Positions 1 to 5,103 are shown, counted from the stretch's first letter. The stretch is 21,899 nt of DNA from a virus (IMGVR_UViG_3300030450_000692:1-21899); one strand, 5' to 3'. Translations and numbers: made by a program. Notes: generated by a model not told the origin, from the sequence alone.

Positions 1-170
1 GCAGGATGATCCGCAAGGAACTCAGCATACGCCTCAGGGCTATTCAAAATAATGGTAACCCCCTCAGGCGGCGACGACCGACCAAGATTCATGCTGATCG
101 TCCCAATCAACGTACCAATTGCCACCAACAAGCCCGTCACGGCCACAACGAACTTAGTGATCCTGCCCAT
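1..170 (-). CDS. Small membrane protein, cut by the left edge
   Basis: Fifty-six codons are visible with no stop, so the gene continues past the left edge. It starts at the ATG at 170, directly after the TAG stop of the gene before it (TAGATG), which suggests translational coupling; no good Shine-Dalgarno is visible. Residues about 7-26 (starting FVVAVTGLLVAIG) form one uninterrupted hydrophobic span, followed by a polar stretch with SSPPEG and an acidic tail. The length of the whole protein is unknown. It lies downstream of a terminase-small-subunit-like gene with another tiny membrane protein in between. A lysis accessory or holin-like role is possible but unproven. The membrane span is clear; the function is not. 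Confidence 0.6.
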   Translation of the reverse strand, partial: MGRITKFVVAVTGLLVAIGTLIGTISMNLGRSSPPEGVTIILNSPEAYAEFLADHP

Positions 171-272
171 CTAATCGAACAACGATTGTAACGTCCGACC
201 CAAACCCCAAACCGTAAAGGCGATACACGCGAACAGGACACAAATCGTCCCGCACAACACCCACTCCCTCAC
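171..272 (-). CDS. 33-aa single-span membrane microprotein
   Basis: A GTG start overlaps the TGA stop of the upstream gene (GTGA), and the TAG stop directly abuts the ATG of the next gene. The product has one hydrophobic segment (about residues 5-22, VLCGTICVLFACIAFTVW) and a short polar C-terminus ending in FD. No soluble domain is present. Tight stop/start coupling on both sides is the main evidence that it is translated. It is too short for family recognition. With its neighbour it forms a pair of adjacent small membrane proteins, an arrangement seen in phage lysis or envelope-modifying gene pairs, but that is only an inference. Confidence 0.5.
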   Translation of the reverse strand: MREWVLCGTICVLFACIAFTVWGLGRTLQSLFD

Positions 273-427
273 TGACACGACTCGCACACCTCAGGGTTCT
301 CAATACCGCACACCAACGGCTCATCAGATTGCGGCCCATGAAACGGATCCCCCCACGGCCCCAACACAGGACGCTCACCAAACGCCTCCTCACGCCACTC
401 CAACAACTCATCACCAGGCCCACTCAC
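269..427 (-). CDS. Hypothetical 52-aa protein with C-terminal cysteines
   Basis: The GTG start overlaps the terminase-like gene's TGA stop (GTGA), and its own TGA overlaps the next GTG. The product is acidic, with an N-terminal half rich in Glu and Trp and a Gly/Pro-rich middle (GPWGDPFHGP). Three cysteines sit near the C-terminus (CGIENPEVCESC, about residues 40-51), which could bind a metal. I do not recognise the family. A longer open frame on the same strand covers this stretch, but its composition is unlike a protein and it lacks the overlap punctuation typical of this genome. Confidence 0.5.
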   Translation of the reverse strand: MSGPGDELLEWREEAFGERPVLGPWGDPFHGPQSDEPLVCGIENPEVCESCQ

Positions 428-879
428 TCCAAACCCCCACGAAACTCCGCAACCAAACCAGCCAACTCATCCGCCAACTCCACATCAGACAAACCAGCCA
501 CCTCACGCTCATCATCAACAACAACACGACGCTTCGGCGTGAACTTCTCAATGTACTGCAAATACAACGACGCAGCCTTCACATCACCACCAACCGCAGC
601 CAAATGCAAAGAATCAATCACACCCTGAGTCCGCTCAGGATGAATATTCAACTCAGCAGCCCGACGATCCCATTCCTTGATAAACCTAGGATCACGCTTC
701 CACCGCCGCACCGAATCCTCATGGACACCATTCAACTCAGCCCACTCATACTGATGCTTAGGATCCCTGTCGGGACCCTGCAACTTCCAATCCAAAAAAG
801 CCTTCCACGAATCAGGCATCACCTTCTCGCCCGTCTCAGGATCCGTCCGCCAGCCTCGACCGCCACCATTCTGCGCCAT
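424..879 (-). CDS. Terminase small subunit-like DNA-binding protein
   Basis: The product is 151 aa. I chose the ATG at 879 because GGAGGTG lies just upstream of it; an in-frame start 11 codons earlier has no such site. Residues about 42-66 form a helix-turn-helix-like segment (YEWAELNGVHEDSVRRW) followed by RDPRFIKEWDRR. A helical middle (about 86-112, VIDSLHLAAVGGDVKAASLY) and an acidic C-terminal helix follow. This plan of an N-terminal HTH, a central oligomerisation helix pair and an acidic tail matches phage terminase small subunits of the phBC6A51 type, which bind the packaging site and recruit the large subunit. It is the first gene of the leftward operon, beside a hairpin-rich non-coding region that could hold the packaging site. 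A plain HTH regulator is the alternative. Confidence 0.65.
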   Translation of the reverse strand: MAQNGGGRGWRTDPETGEKVMPDSWKAFLDWKLQGPDRDPKHQYEWAELNGVHEDSVRRWKRDPRFIKEWDRRAAELNIHPERTQGVIDSLHLAAVGGDVKAASLYLQYIEKFTPKRRVVVDDEREVAGLSDVELADELAGLVAEFRGGLE

Positions 880-959
880 GAGCACCTCCAACAAGTACCG
901 TAGCCGTCCCACAAAGCCATCTGGGACACACCCCGCCCTTTGGAAAAGGGGCCAGTTAC

Positions 960-980
960 GGGCGACGCGGAGCGTCGCCC
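960..980. repeat. Perfect 9-bp inverted repeat (hairpin)
   Basis: GGGCGACGC (960-968) is followed by a 3-nt loop and GCGTCGCCC (972-980). The stem is perfect and very GC-rich. There is no T-run on either side, so a classical intrinsic terminator is unlikely. It lies in the untranslated region before the terminase-like gene. A protein-binding site, a leader hairpin or part of a packaging site are all possible. Confidence 0.6.
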
Positions 981-998
981 TCTAGCCGCCAGCCGCGA

Positions 999-1023
999 GG
1001 CCCAGGCCCCCAAGGACTGGGCC
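999..1023. repeat. 7-bp inverted repeat with 11-nt loop
   Basis: GGCCCAG (999-1005) pairs with CTGGGCC (1017-1023). Together with the hairpin at 960-980 it makes a cluster of stems just upstream of the terminase-like gene. There is no U-tract. The function is unknown; cos or pac structure is one option. Confidence 0.45.
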
Positions 1024-1034
1024 GAGCAGGCCAC

Positions 1035-1063
1035 AGTATAGTTCAAGCAGTACAGTCTTTGCA
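1035..1063 (-). promoter_or_regulatory. Candidate leftward promoter for the late operon
   Basis: On the minus strand a TATACT -10 box (1035-1040) lies 17 nt from TGCAAA (1058-1063), which is a poor -35 match. The -10 is one mismatch from consensus. Transcription would start near 1028 and read the terminase-like gene. A weak -35 is typical of activator-dependent promoters, which would fit late control by a phage factor. This is a motif reading only. Confidence 0.35.
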
Positions 1064-1077
1064 CGAAGAATGCCAAC

Positions 1078-1107
1078 TTGAACGCACTGGGAACGGGTAT
1101 CTATACA
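1078..1107 (+). promoter_or_regulatory. Candidate rightward promoter
   Basis: TTGAAC (1078-1083) is followed after an 18-nt spacer by TATACA (1102-1107). It lies upstream of the palindrome cluster, so transcripts would run through the operators into the first rightward gene. The TTGAAC sits in one arm of an inverted repeat, GTTCAAG (1041-1047) and CTTGAAC (1077-1083). The match to consensus is moderate. Confidence 0.3.
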
Positions 1108-1163
1108 TGGGGGTGACGAGCTGGCCCCCACCCCCTCGGGGCCCCCCGCCCGACGCCTGAGCT

Positions 1164-1263
1164 GAGAATCGTTCTCGTTTTCGTTTTGGGAATGATTCCC
1201 AGGTCGCTAGCACGTTTTCGGGCGCCTGTCAAATCGAAACCTGCGCTTTTGAGAATGGTTCTC
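1164..1263. promoter_or_regulatory. Three related 13-bp palindromes, candidate operators
   Basis: GAGAATCGTTCTC (1164-1176), GGGAATGATTCCC (1188-1200) and GAGAATGGTTCTC (1251-1263) share the form GRGAATNNTTCYC. Each is a near-perfect dyad of a size bound by a small HTH dimer. Centre-to-centre distances are 24 and 63 bp. They lie between two candidate rightward promoters. Three similar operators beside an early promoter is a classic phage-repressor layout. The core resembles part of a Fur-type site but is shorter and lacks the A/T-rich outer repeats. The repeated dyads are plainly visible; their regulatory role is inferred. Confidence 0.6.
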
Positions 1264-1295
1264 GTTTCCAGGCGCTTACTCGATGGGCGCCGAAA

Positions 1296-1325
1296 TGTCA
1301 AGGCCCGACACCTGAGAAATATAAA
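1296..1325 (+). promoter_or_regulatory. Candidate rightward promoter just downstream of the palindromes
   Basis: TGTCAA (1296-1301) is followed after 18 nt by TATAAA (1320-1325), giving a good -10 and a weak -35. It is the best-placed promoter for the gene at 1530 and would leave a leader of about 200 nt. The third palindrome ends 33 nt upstream of the -35, a suitable position for a regulator. Confidence 0.4.
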
Positions 1326-1405
1326 CAGGGGGATCGGTACTAGATAGATGCACAAGGGGGTACTAGTTTGGTGCGCAGGTGTCATCAGACGCTCGCTGTT
1401 TGCTT

Positions 1406-1509
1406 CGGCTTTCATGTGAAAGCCGTAACAGCCCAAAAACTGAATAAGCGAAAACCGCAGGCGCCTAGCGCCTTGCGTTAGGTCGCTTTCGGAACCGCTT
1501 GTTTGGTTC
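1406..1509 (+). promoter_or_regulatory. Structured 5' leader of the first rightward gene
   Basis: Three inverted repeats follow one another. CGGCTTTCA/TGAAAGCCG (1406-1414 with 1417-1425) is perfect with a 2-nt centre. CGCAGGCGC (1456-1464) pairs with GCGCC and TGCG (1468-1477) with one bulge. GAACC/GGTTC (1493-1497 with 1504-1508) lies about 10 nt before the ribosome binding site. No U-tract follows any of them. They could act as a translational control element or an RNA processing site, or the first could be a DNA-level operator. Confidence 0.4.
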
Positions 1510-1529
1510 TAATCATGGAGAGAGAAACC

Positions 1530-2252
1530 ATGTCGAAAGCAAAGAAAACGCCTGCGGTTAGTTGGATTACGGACAGCCGAAGGAAGGCGATCGCCACGCT
1601 TACAAGCATGGCCGCCGAGGCTTCAGATTGGCATTGGGCATTTGGTGACCAGATGCTTGCTCTAATCCCGATCGGGAAAGAGGAAAGCGCAGTGCGCTTT
1701 CAAGATGCTGACGGGAACGGGAAGCGGTTTACGACGATCAAGGGCGCCTACGCTGCCTTGTGCAAGGTGACGAACGTGAAGGTTGCTTATGACCAGATGC
1801 TCACCTACCGCACGACGTGTGCAGCGTGGCCGAAAGCGGATCGCCCTGATCCTGCTGAAATGTGCTTCTATGCGTGTCAGCGTTTGAATGGCCGCAGGGC
1901 TGATACAGGCCCTGCGGGTATCGCTGCCATGAACGAATGGATCGCACATACCTTGAAGGAAAAGGGACGGGTAACGGTGAAGGATGCTGAGAAGCGTGCT
2001 TCCGATACGAACCCATCACCCCTAGGCGATCAGCCGAAGCCGAAGGCGAAGGCGAAGGCGAAGGCGAAAGCCGAAACGCTGAAGCCCTTCGCAGGTCCGA
2101 AGGCGTGGGATGACTACTGCGCAGCGCTTGAAGCCCTGCTGAAGTGTCAGCCACGGTCAGCGATTCCTAACGATGGGATCAGCGACCGCCTTACTGCGAT
2201 TGGTTCGGCGGTCGTAGTACCTGTACCGACAGCAGTCCTTGTAACCGACTAA
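1530..2252 (+). CDS. Probable DNA-binding regulator with Lys/Ala tail
   Basis: The product is 240 aa. The ATG at 1530 follows GGAGAGAG at normal spacing; an in-frame ATG 5 codons upstream overlaps that site and is less likely. The N-terminal part (about 33-120) has the order WHWAFGD ... YAALCKVTN ... LTYRTTCAAWP ... FYACQRLNGR. It loosely resembles actinobacterial plasmid and phage proteins with a GD-L-P start and an HTH ending in a YR..A.AWP segment; that likeness is from memory. Residues about 169-181 are PKPKAKAKAKAKA, a basic histone-H1-like tail that could bind DNA non-specifically. The gene is closed off by two terminators, so it is a separate transcription unit next to the operator cluster. 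An early regulator or genome-coating protein is plausible; the function is unproven. Confidence 0.6.
   Translation: MSKAKKTPAVSWITDSRRKAIATLTSMAAEASDWHWAFGDQMLALIPIGKEESAVRFQDADGNGKRFTTIKGAYAALCKVTNVKVAYDQMLTYRTTCAAWPKADRPDPAEMCFYACQRLNGRRADTGPAGIAAMNEWIAHTLKEKGRVTVKDAEKRASDTNPSPLGDQPKPKAKAKAKAKAETLKPFAGPKAWDDYCAALEALLKCQPRSAIPNDGISDRLTAIGSAVVVPVPTAVLVTD
2034..2069 (+). repeat. In-frame hexanucleotide repeat coding for Lys-Ala
   Basis: CCGAAG/GCGAAG hexamers are repeated six times in a row, coding for alternating Pro/Ala and Lys. Slippage would add or remove KA units without breaking the frame, so tail length may vary between relatives. Confidence 0.8.
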
Positions 2253-2265
2253 CCGCTACCGAATC

Positions 2266-2291
2266 GGGCCACCCTGCGGGGTGGCCCTTTT
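2266..2291 (+). terminator. Strong intrinsic terminator
   Basis: GGGCCACCC (2266-2274), a TGCG loop and GGGTGGCCC (2279-2287) are followed by TTTT. The 9-bp GC-rich stem with a tetraloop and U-tract lies just after the stop at 2252, so it ends transcription of the first rightward gene. Confidence 0.88.
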
Positions 2292-2315
2292 CGTTGTCCT
2301 ATTGCTATGCAATGG

Positions 2316-2345
2316 GCCACCTGGTCACGGGTGGCTTTTGTTTTT
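2316..2345 (+). terminator. Second, tandem intrinsic terminator
   Basis: GCCACC (2316-2321) pairs with GGTGGC (2330-2335) across an 8-nt loop and is followed by TTTTGTTTTT. It repeats the GCCACC/GGTGGC stem of the preceding terminator. The next gene begins only 21 nt later, so that gene needs either readthrough or a promoter within the terminator region. Confidence 0.8.
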
Positions 2346-2366
2346 ATCCACTAGGAGGTGGACGTT

Positions 2367-2594
2367 ATGGCGAGAAGAAAGACAGGAGTAACCAAGGAGA
2401 TGGTCGTCGCTCAGAGACATCTAGAGCTTGGGGACCATATCTATCAGAACAGGTTCGATCTCTTACAGGAGGAGTATCGGCCTAAGGCGGAGCGTTACAG
2501 GAAGCAGTATGTCCACGGGATCACGACGGAGATGGAGTTCGCTCTCGCTATATGTGATCTCTATTGTGAGCAGGAGGAGCAGGCTTATGGGTGA
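2367..2594 (+). CDS. Hypothetical 75-aa charged helical protein
   Basis: The ATG at 2367 follows AGGAGG (2353-2358) with 8-nt spacing; a GTG three codons earlier is inside the Shine-Dalgarno and is rejected. The product starts MARRKTG and is mostly charged and helical, with a basic N-terminus, a YRPKAERYRKQY stretch and an acidic C-terminus with one Cys (DLYCEQEEQ). It is the first gene after the tandem terminators. No family is recognised. Confidence 0.7.
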   Translation: MARRKTGVTKEMVVAQRHLELGDHIYQNRFDLLQEEYRPKAERYRKQYVHGITTEMEFALAICDLYCEQEEQAYG

Positions 2595-2802
2595 CCAGGA
2601 TCGTTTGTTCCCTGTTGAGGGGTGTCCTAGGTGTGGGACGGTGGACACGGGGCGCTTCTTCGGTGGGGCTGAGGTGTGTGTGGATTGTGTGCCCGTGTCT
2701 AGGGGGGAGGCGAGGGTTTGGTTGGCTAGGTGCCGTGCGTCCTTGCTTGGTGCCACCTTGGCTGATAAACTGGTGTCTAGTAGAGGGAGAGAGGAGAAGT
2801 AA
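2587..2802 (+). CDS. Small zinc-ribbon-like protein, 71 aa
   Basis: The start at 2587 overlaps the previous gene by 8 nt, with GGAGGAG upstream. Near the N-terminus there is a CPRC knuckle (about residues 12-15) and a second one, CVDC (about 32-35), spaced as in a zinc ribbon. The rest is a basic helical segment (ARVWLARCRASLL) ending in REEK. The metal site is inferred from the cysteine spacing. Such proteins may bind DNA or a host factor; the role is unknown. Confidence 0.7.
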   Translation: MGDQDRLFPVEGCPRCGTVDTGRFFGGAEVCVDCVPVSRGEARVWLARCRASLLGATLADKLVSSRGREEK

Positions 2803-2990
2803 TGGGTATCTTCCATGCAATACCGAAGGGTACGCCTCGCCTTGTGTACAGGGTGGGGGACCATGTGGAGGTGTGGATGGAGGCGCCGACGGGAGACTCG
2901 TCGGACTCGATCATCCTGAGGATTCCATGCACCAGCGTGGCTGAGGCTGATGATCTGGTGCGTGTGTGGGAGGAGGCGTGGAACCTATGA
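2802..2990 (+). CDS. Hypothetical 62-aa protein
   Basis: The ATG overlaps the previous TAA (TAATG), with GGAGAGAGGAG upstream. The protein reads like a small beta-rich fold (LVYRVGDHVEVWMEAP ... IILRIPCTSV) followed by a short acidic helix (ADDLVRVWEEAWNL). There are no catalytic motifs or membrane span. It is co-translated with its neighbours; the function is unknown. Confidence 0.65.
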   Translation: MGIFHAIPKGTPRLVYRVGDHVEVWMEAPTGDSSDSIILRIPCTSVAEADDLVRVWEEAWNL

Positions 2991-3121
2991 ACGAGTTGTC
3001 TGTTGAGGCGTTCTGGTTCATCATGTCGATTGGACTGGCAGGGTTCGCCCTGTTTGGTCTGTTCGAGGCACTGTTGGATTACATACAGAGGAGGAGAGGC
3101 AATGACGAAGAAGGATTATGA
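2987..3121 (+). CDS. 44-aa single-span membrane microprotein
   Basis: The ATG at 2987 overlaps the previous stop (ATGA), and the gene overlaps the next start by 20 nt. The product has one hydrophobic segment, about residues 9-30 (FWFIMSIGLAGFALFGLFEA), then a basic patch (QRRR) and a short acidic tail. The arrangement is typical of a small inner-membrane protein with a cytoplasmic basic end. It could be a superinfection-exclusion or host-takeover factor, but nothing in the sequence fixes its role. Confidence 0.6.
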   Translation: MNELSVEAFWFIMSIGLAGFALFGLFEALLDYIQRRRGNDEEGL

Positions 3122-3302
3122 GTTGATCGCTGAGGCGATCAAGGACGTGGGGGTGTTCTACCACCTCGACGGTGAACCGCTGCGTTCCGACGCTGAGGTG
3201 GTGCTGTTCAGCGTGGCGATGGAGTTGGCCCGTGAGTTGGGCGCCGCCAATCCACGCTTCGACAAGCAGCGGTTCATGGCTGCGTGTGGGGTGGCGGCAT
3301 GA
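3102..3302 (+). CDS. Small conserved-type phage protein, 66 aa
   Basis: The ATG at 3102 follows GAGGAGAGG. The sequence begins MTKKDYELIAEAIKD and ends with NPRFDKQRFMAACGV. This pattern (KDYELIAxAI at the start, NPxFDxxRFxxACG at the end) is a small helical protein that I recall from many tailed phages. No function is known to me. It shares 20 nt with the membrane microprotein upstream and 4 nt with the next gene. Confidence 0.75.
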   Translation: MTKKDYELIAEAIKDVGVFYHLDGEPLRSDAEVVLFSVAMELARELGAANPRFDKQRFMAACGVAA

Positions 3303-3559
3303 GTGAAGTAGATGCGTGTCGCTTTTGTGGCGACCCGCAGGACTGTGACGATTCATGCGAGGTGGATCGTGTCCGCCAGGAGGAGGCGAATGCCGCCATC
3401 TTGCGGATCGAGGAGGCGAGGGTGTGGAAGTCTCGCACCCATACGGAGGAGCAGCGGGAGTTGGATGAGTTGATGTGTGACTTGTCGAAGCCGTCGCCCC
3501 TGTTTGATTCATACAAGGCCATGATGACTAGGTACTACAAGGAGGCACATGATGGGTGA
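3299..3559 (+). CDS. Cys-rich hypothetical protein, 86 aa
   Basis: The ATG overlaps the previous TGA (ATGA). The N-terminus carries four cysteines within 14 residues (CRFCGDPQDCDDSC, about residues 7-20), a likely metal-binding knuckle. A long charged helix follows (RQEEANAAILRIEEARVWK), and the C-terminal part has LFDSYKAMMTRYYKE. This could be a zinc-finger plus coiled-coil adaptor. No family is recognised. Confidence 0.68.
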   Translation: MSEVDACRFCGDPQDCDDSCEVDRVRQEEANAAILRIEEARVWKSRTHTEEQRELDELMCDLSKPSPLFDSYKAMMTRYYKEAHDG

Positions 3560-3683
3560 TTTTCACATGCCCGACTCATGGTACGACCCGCCCGATGATC
3601 CCTGCGAGTGCGGGGACCGATGCCACCTGTGTGACAGGCAGATGGCCGAGGACTACCACTGGTCTACTGATCCGCGAGTATGA
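3552..3683 (+). CDS. 43-aa Cys-rich microprotein
   Basis: AGGAGG ends 6 nt before the ATG at 3552; another in-frame ATG at 3549 is too close to it. The product contains CEC and CHLC pairs (about residues 19-28) in a very acidic, aromatic sequence (SWYDPPDD at the start, EDYHWSTD near the end). A single zinc site is likely. It overlaps the previous gene by 8 nt. Confidence 0.58.
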   Translation: MGDFHMPDSWYDPPDDPCECGDRCHLCDRQMAEDYHWSTDPRV

Positions 3684-3693
3684 GGAGAGAGAG

Positions 3694-3918
3694 ATGAGCA
3701 ATCAGGAATGGCCGATAGGCCGACGCATCATTGAGGTGCGTCCACTCCACAAGTCGGAGATGGACGCCTGCGATTGGGAGGATTGGCAGGACGAGTGCGC
3801 TGTCTGCATCCTGTTGGATGACGGCTCCAAGTTGTGGCCGTCTGCCGATCCAGAGTTGAACACGTCTGGCTACATGCTGGGCTACCAGAAGGGAGAACTC
3901 TATGGCCTCTACCACTAG
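3694..3918 (+). CDS. Hypothetical 74-aa acidic protein
   Basis: The ATG follows GAGGAGAGAGAG, the strong form of the local ribosome binding site. The protein is acidic with several Trp (CDWEDWQDECAVC, about 26-38), a beta-like ILLDDGSKLWP stretch and a Tyr/Gly-rich C-terminus. Two Cys in DECAVC could bind a metal with the earlier Cys. The gene overlaps the next start by 17 nt. Confidence 0.68.
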   Translation: MSNQEWPIGRRIIEVRPLHKSEMDACDWEDWQDECAVCILLDDGSKLWPSADPELNTSGYMLGYQKGELYGLYH

Positions 3919-4780
3919 CGAGCAGGCTGTCCACATCGGCAAGGTGTGGGCACCCGTCCCACTCAAGCCGAGCGGTAACAGGAAGTTGTCACCGTGGATG
4001 CATCAGAAGAAGGCGGGCGGGCATGAGGCTGAGGTGGTGGTGAAGAACTCGTTCGGCACCCTCAGCTCTGAGTGCAAGTGGAAGACCCCGTTCTGCGAGG
4101 GGTGCTATGCGGGGGCAGCGGAGGTGTACCCGAACGTGCACGCCTTGTTGACGCACAACACCGACCTGACCAGGGGCAGGTCGTTCGATGAGTTGGTGCC
4201 CCTGTTTGATCGCCTCGTCCATGATGCTGAGGTCCAGATGGTGAAGCGTGGCGTGCCTGTATCGGACAGGTTCTACCGTCCGCATTGGGATGGTGAGTTG
4301 GATTCGTTCGAGGAGTTGCAGGCGTGGGATCAGGTGGCGAGGTACCACCCTGACATGCAGGTGTTTCTGTATACGAGGGGGCACATGCTGGTGCGTACCT
4401 TCATAGCGAACTGTGTGCCCGCACCCAATCTGGTGGTGTACCTGTCGGTGGACAGGCACAACGTGGACACGGCCCGTCAGGTGCAGCAGATAGATCCGAA
4501 GGGGTGGGTGAAGTACGCGTTCTGTGGTGACACATGGCAGGAGACGGAGGAGATCGCCGCCTTGTTCCCGAAGCAACGCAAGGGGCCACGCTGTCCCGAG
4601 TTGACGGGCAAGGTGCCTTTGATCGTGTGGGAGTCCGACGATGAGCGGGCTGCCCGTAGGTCTGATGCGATGGCGGCGGGCGTGAAGCGCCCGCCTGATC
4701 GTGTCGGAGTGGGGGCGTGTGTCGAGTGCGGCATGTGCCCGAAGGGAATCAACAACGTGCGCTTCGCACAAGAAAGATAG
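3902..4780 (+). CDS. GP88-like Cys-rich protein (radical-SAM-like?)
   Basis: The product is 292 aa. The N-terminal region has NRKLSPWM and then CKWKTPFCEGCYAG (C58, C65, C68), resembling the early cysteine cluster of the phage GP88 family. The middle contains RPHWDGELDS, then AWDQVARYHPDMQVFLYTR, equivalent to the RxHxxGDxxS and FxxYTR elements of that family. The C-terminus has CVECGMC (C273, C276, C279) and ends near NNVRF. The paired cysteine clusters suggest an iron-sulphur or zinc centre. GP88 proteins are common in actinobacteriophages and have no established function; a link to radical SAM enzymes has been suggested from the cysteines, which is not proof. GGGAG precedes the start. It is one of the two largest genes in this stretch and overlaps the preceding gene. 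Confidence 0.65.
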   Translation: MASTTSEQAVHIGKVWAPVPLKPSGNRKLSPWMHQKKAGGHEAEVVVKNSFGTLSSECKWKTPFCEGCYAGAAEVYPNVHALLTHNTDLTRGRSFDELVPLFDRLVHDAEVQMVKRGVPVSDRFYRPHWDGELDSFEELQAWDQVARYHPDMQVFLYTRGHMLVRTFIANCVPAPNLVVYLSVDRHNVDTARQVQQIDPKGWVKYAFCGDTWQETEEIAALFPKQRKGPRCPELTGKVPLIVWESDDERAARRSDAMAAGVKRPPDRVGVGACVECGMCPKGINNVRFAQER

Positions 4781-4789
4781 GAGAGAGAC

Positions 4790-4921
4790 ATGGAGAGTTG
4801 GCAGGATTACCACGACCCCGACCGTCCTTATACGGAGGAGTCGGTGTGGCAGGCCATCGCCGATTGGAAGGGGTTGGACTACAGCGAGATTGCTGACGGC
4901 GATCTGGTGGACTGGCTATGA
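4790..4921 (+). CDS. Hypothetical 43-aa acidic protein
   Basis: The ATG at 4790 follows GGAGAGAG. The product is highly acidic and Trp-rich (MESWQDYHDPDRPY ... VWQAIADWKG ... DLVDWL). Small acidic phage proteins of this kind often act as DNA mimics or bind host enzymes, but nothing here proves it. The stop overlaps the next ATG (ATGA). Confidence 0.58.
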   Translation: MESWQDYHDPDRPYTEESVWQAIADWKGLDYSEIADGDLVDWL

Positions 4922-5103
4922 GCATCTTCAAGGTTGAGTTCACCCTATGGGTGGGTGATGATGCGTTTGTGCCACGCGCTGGTGCTTGCGCCAGAGATCA
5001 CGTCGAGCATGACTTGGATTCGTGGATCCTTGATTGGGATGAGACAGAGATGTACCTCACCCCTGTGTGTGAGGGCTGCCCCGAATGTGGGGGTAAGCCA
5101 TGA
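4918..5103 (+). CDS. Hypothetical 61-aa protein with CxxCxxC
   Basis: The start overlaps the previous stop (ATGA) and has no strong Shine-Dalgarno, so coupling is likely. The N-terminal half is beta-like (FKVEFTLWVGDDAF), and an acidic/aromatic middle follows (DLDSWILDWDETEMY). The C-terminus has CEGCPECGGKP, a probable metal knuckle, with one further Cys at about residue 24. No family is recognised. Confidence 0.6.
   Translation: MSIFKVEFTLWVGDDAFVPRAGACARDHVEHDLDSWILDWDETEMYLTPVCEGCPECGGKP

Larger units (their letters stand above)
880..1529. promoter_or_regulatory. Divergent control region, about 650 bp, non-coding
   Basis: This is the largest gene-free stretch. It separates the leftward operon (starting at 879) from the rightward one (starting at 1530). 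It holds GC-rich inverted repeats near the terminase side, candidate promoters in both directions, three related 13-bp palindromes and a leader with several hairpins before the first rightward gene. Open frames across it have compositions unlike the neighbouring proteins and no convincing ribosome binding sites, so I read it as regulatory. It is the natural site for early/late transcription control and possibly for packaging or replication initiation. Confidence 0.75.

Noticed and set aside
154-423. 89-codon minus-strand frame downstream of the terminase-like gene
   Set aside because: Two shorter frames with GTGA overlaps and sensible composition explain this stretch better; this one is Arg/Cys-rich and would overlap three other genes.
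819-1076. 85-codon minus-strand frame upstream of the terminase-like gene
   Set aside because: It covers the hairpins and leftward promoter and overlaps the better-supported gene; composition is Arg/Ala/Ser-rich shadow coding.
1164-1200. Fur or iron-box interpretation of the palindromes
   Set aside because: The dyads are 13 bp and GC-ended, lack the hexamer array of a Fur box, and no iron gene is nearby.
1101-1436. Open frame of 111 codons on the minus strand in the control region
   Set aside because: It runs over the palindromes and candidate promoters, has no ribosome binding site and a composition unlike its neighbours.
3989-4813. 274-codon antisense frame opposite the GP88-like gene
   Set aside because: It is His/Leu/Arg-rich with no domain logic; the plus-strand frame has recognisable motifs and a good start.
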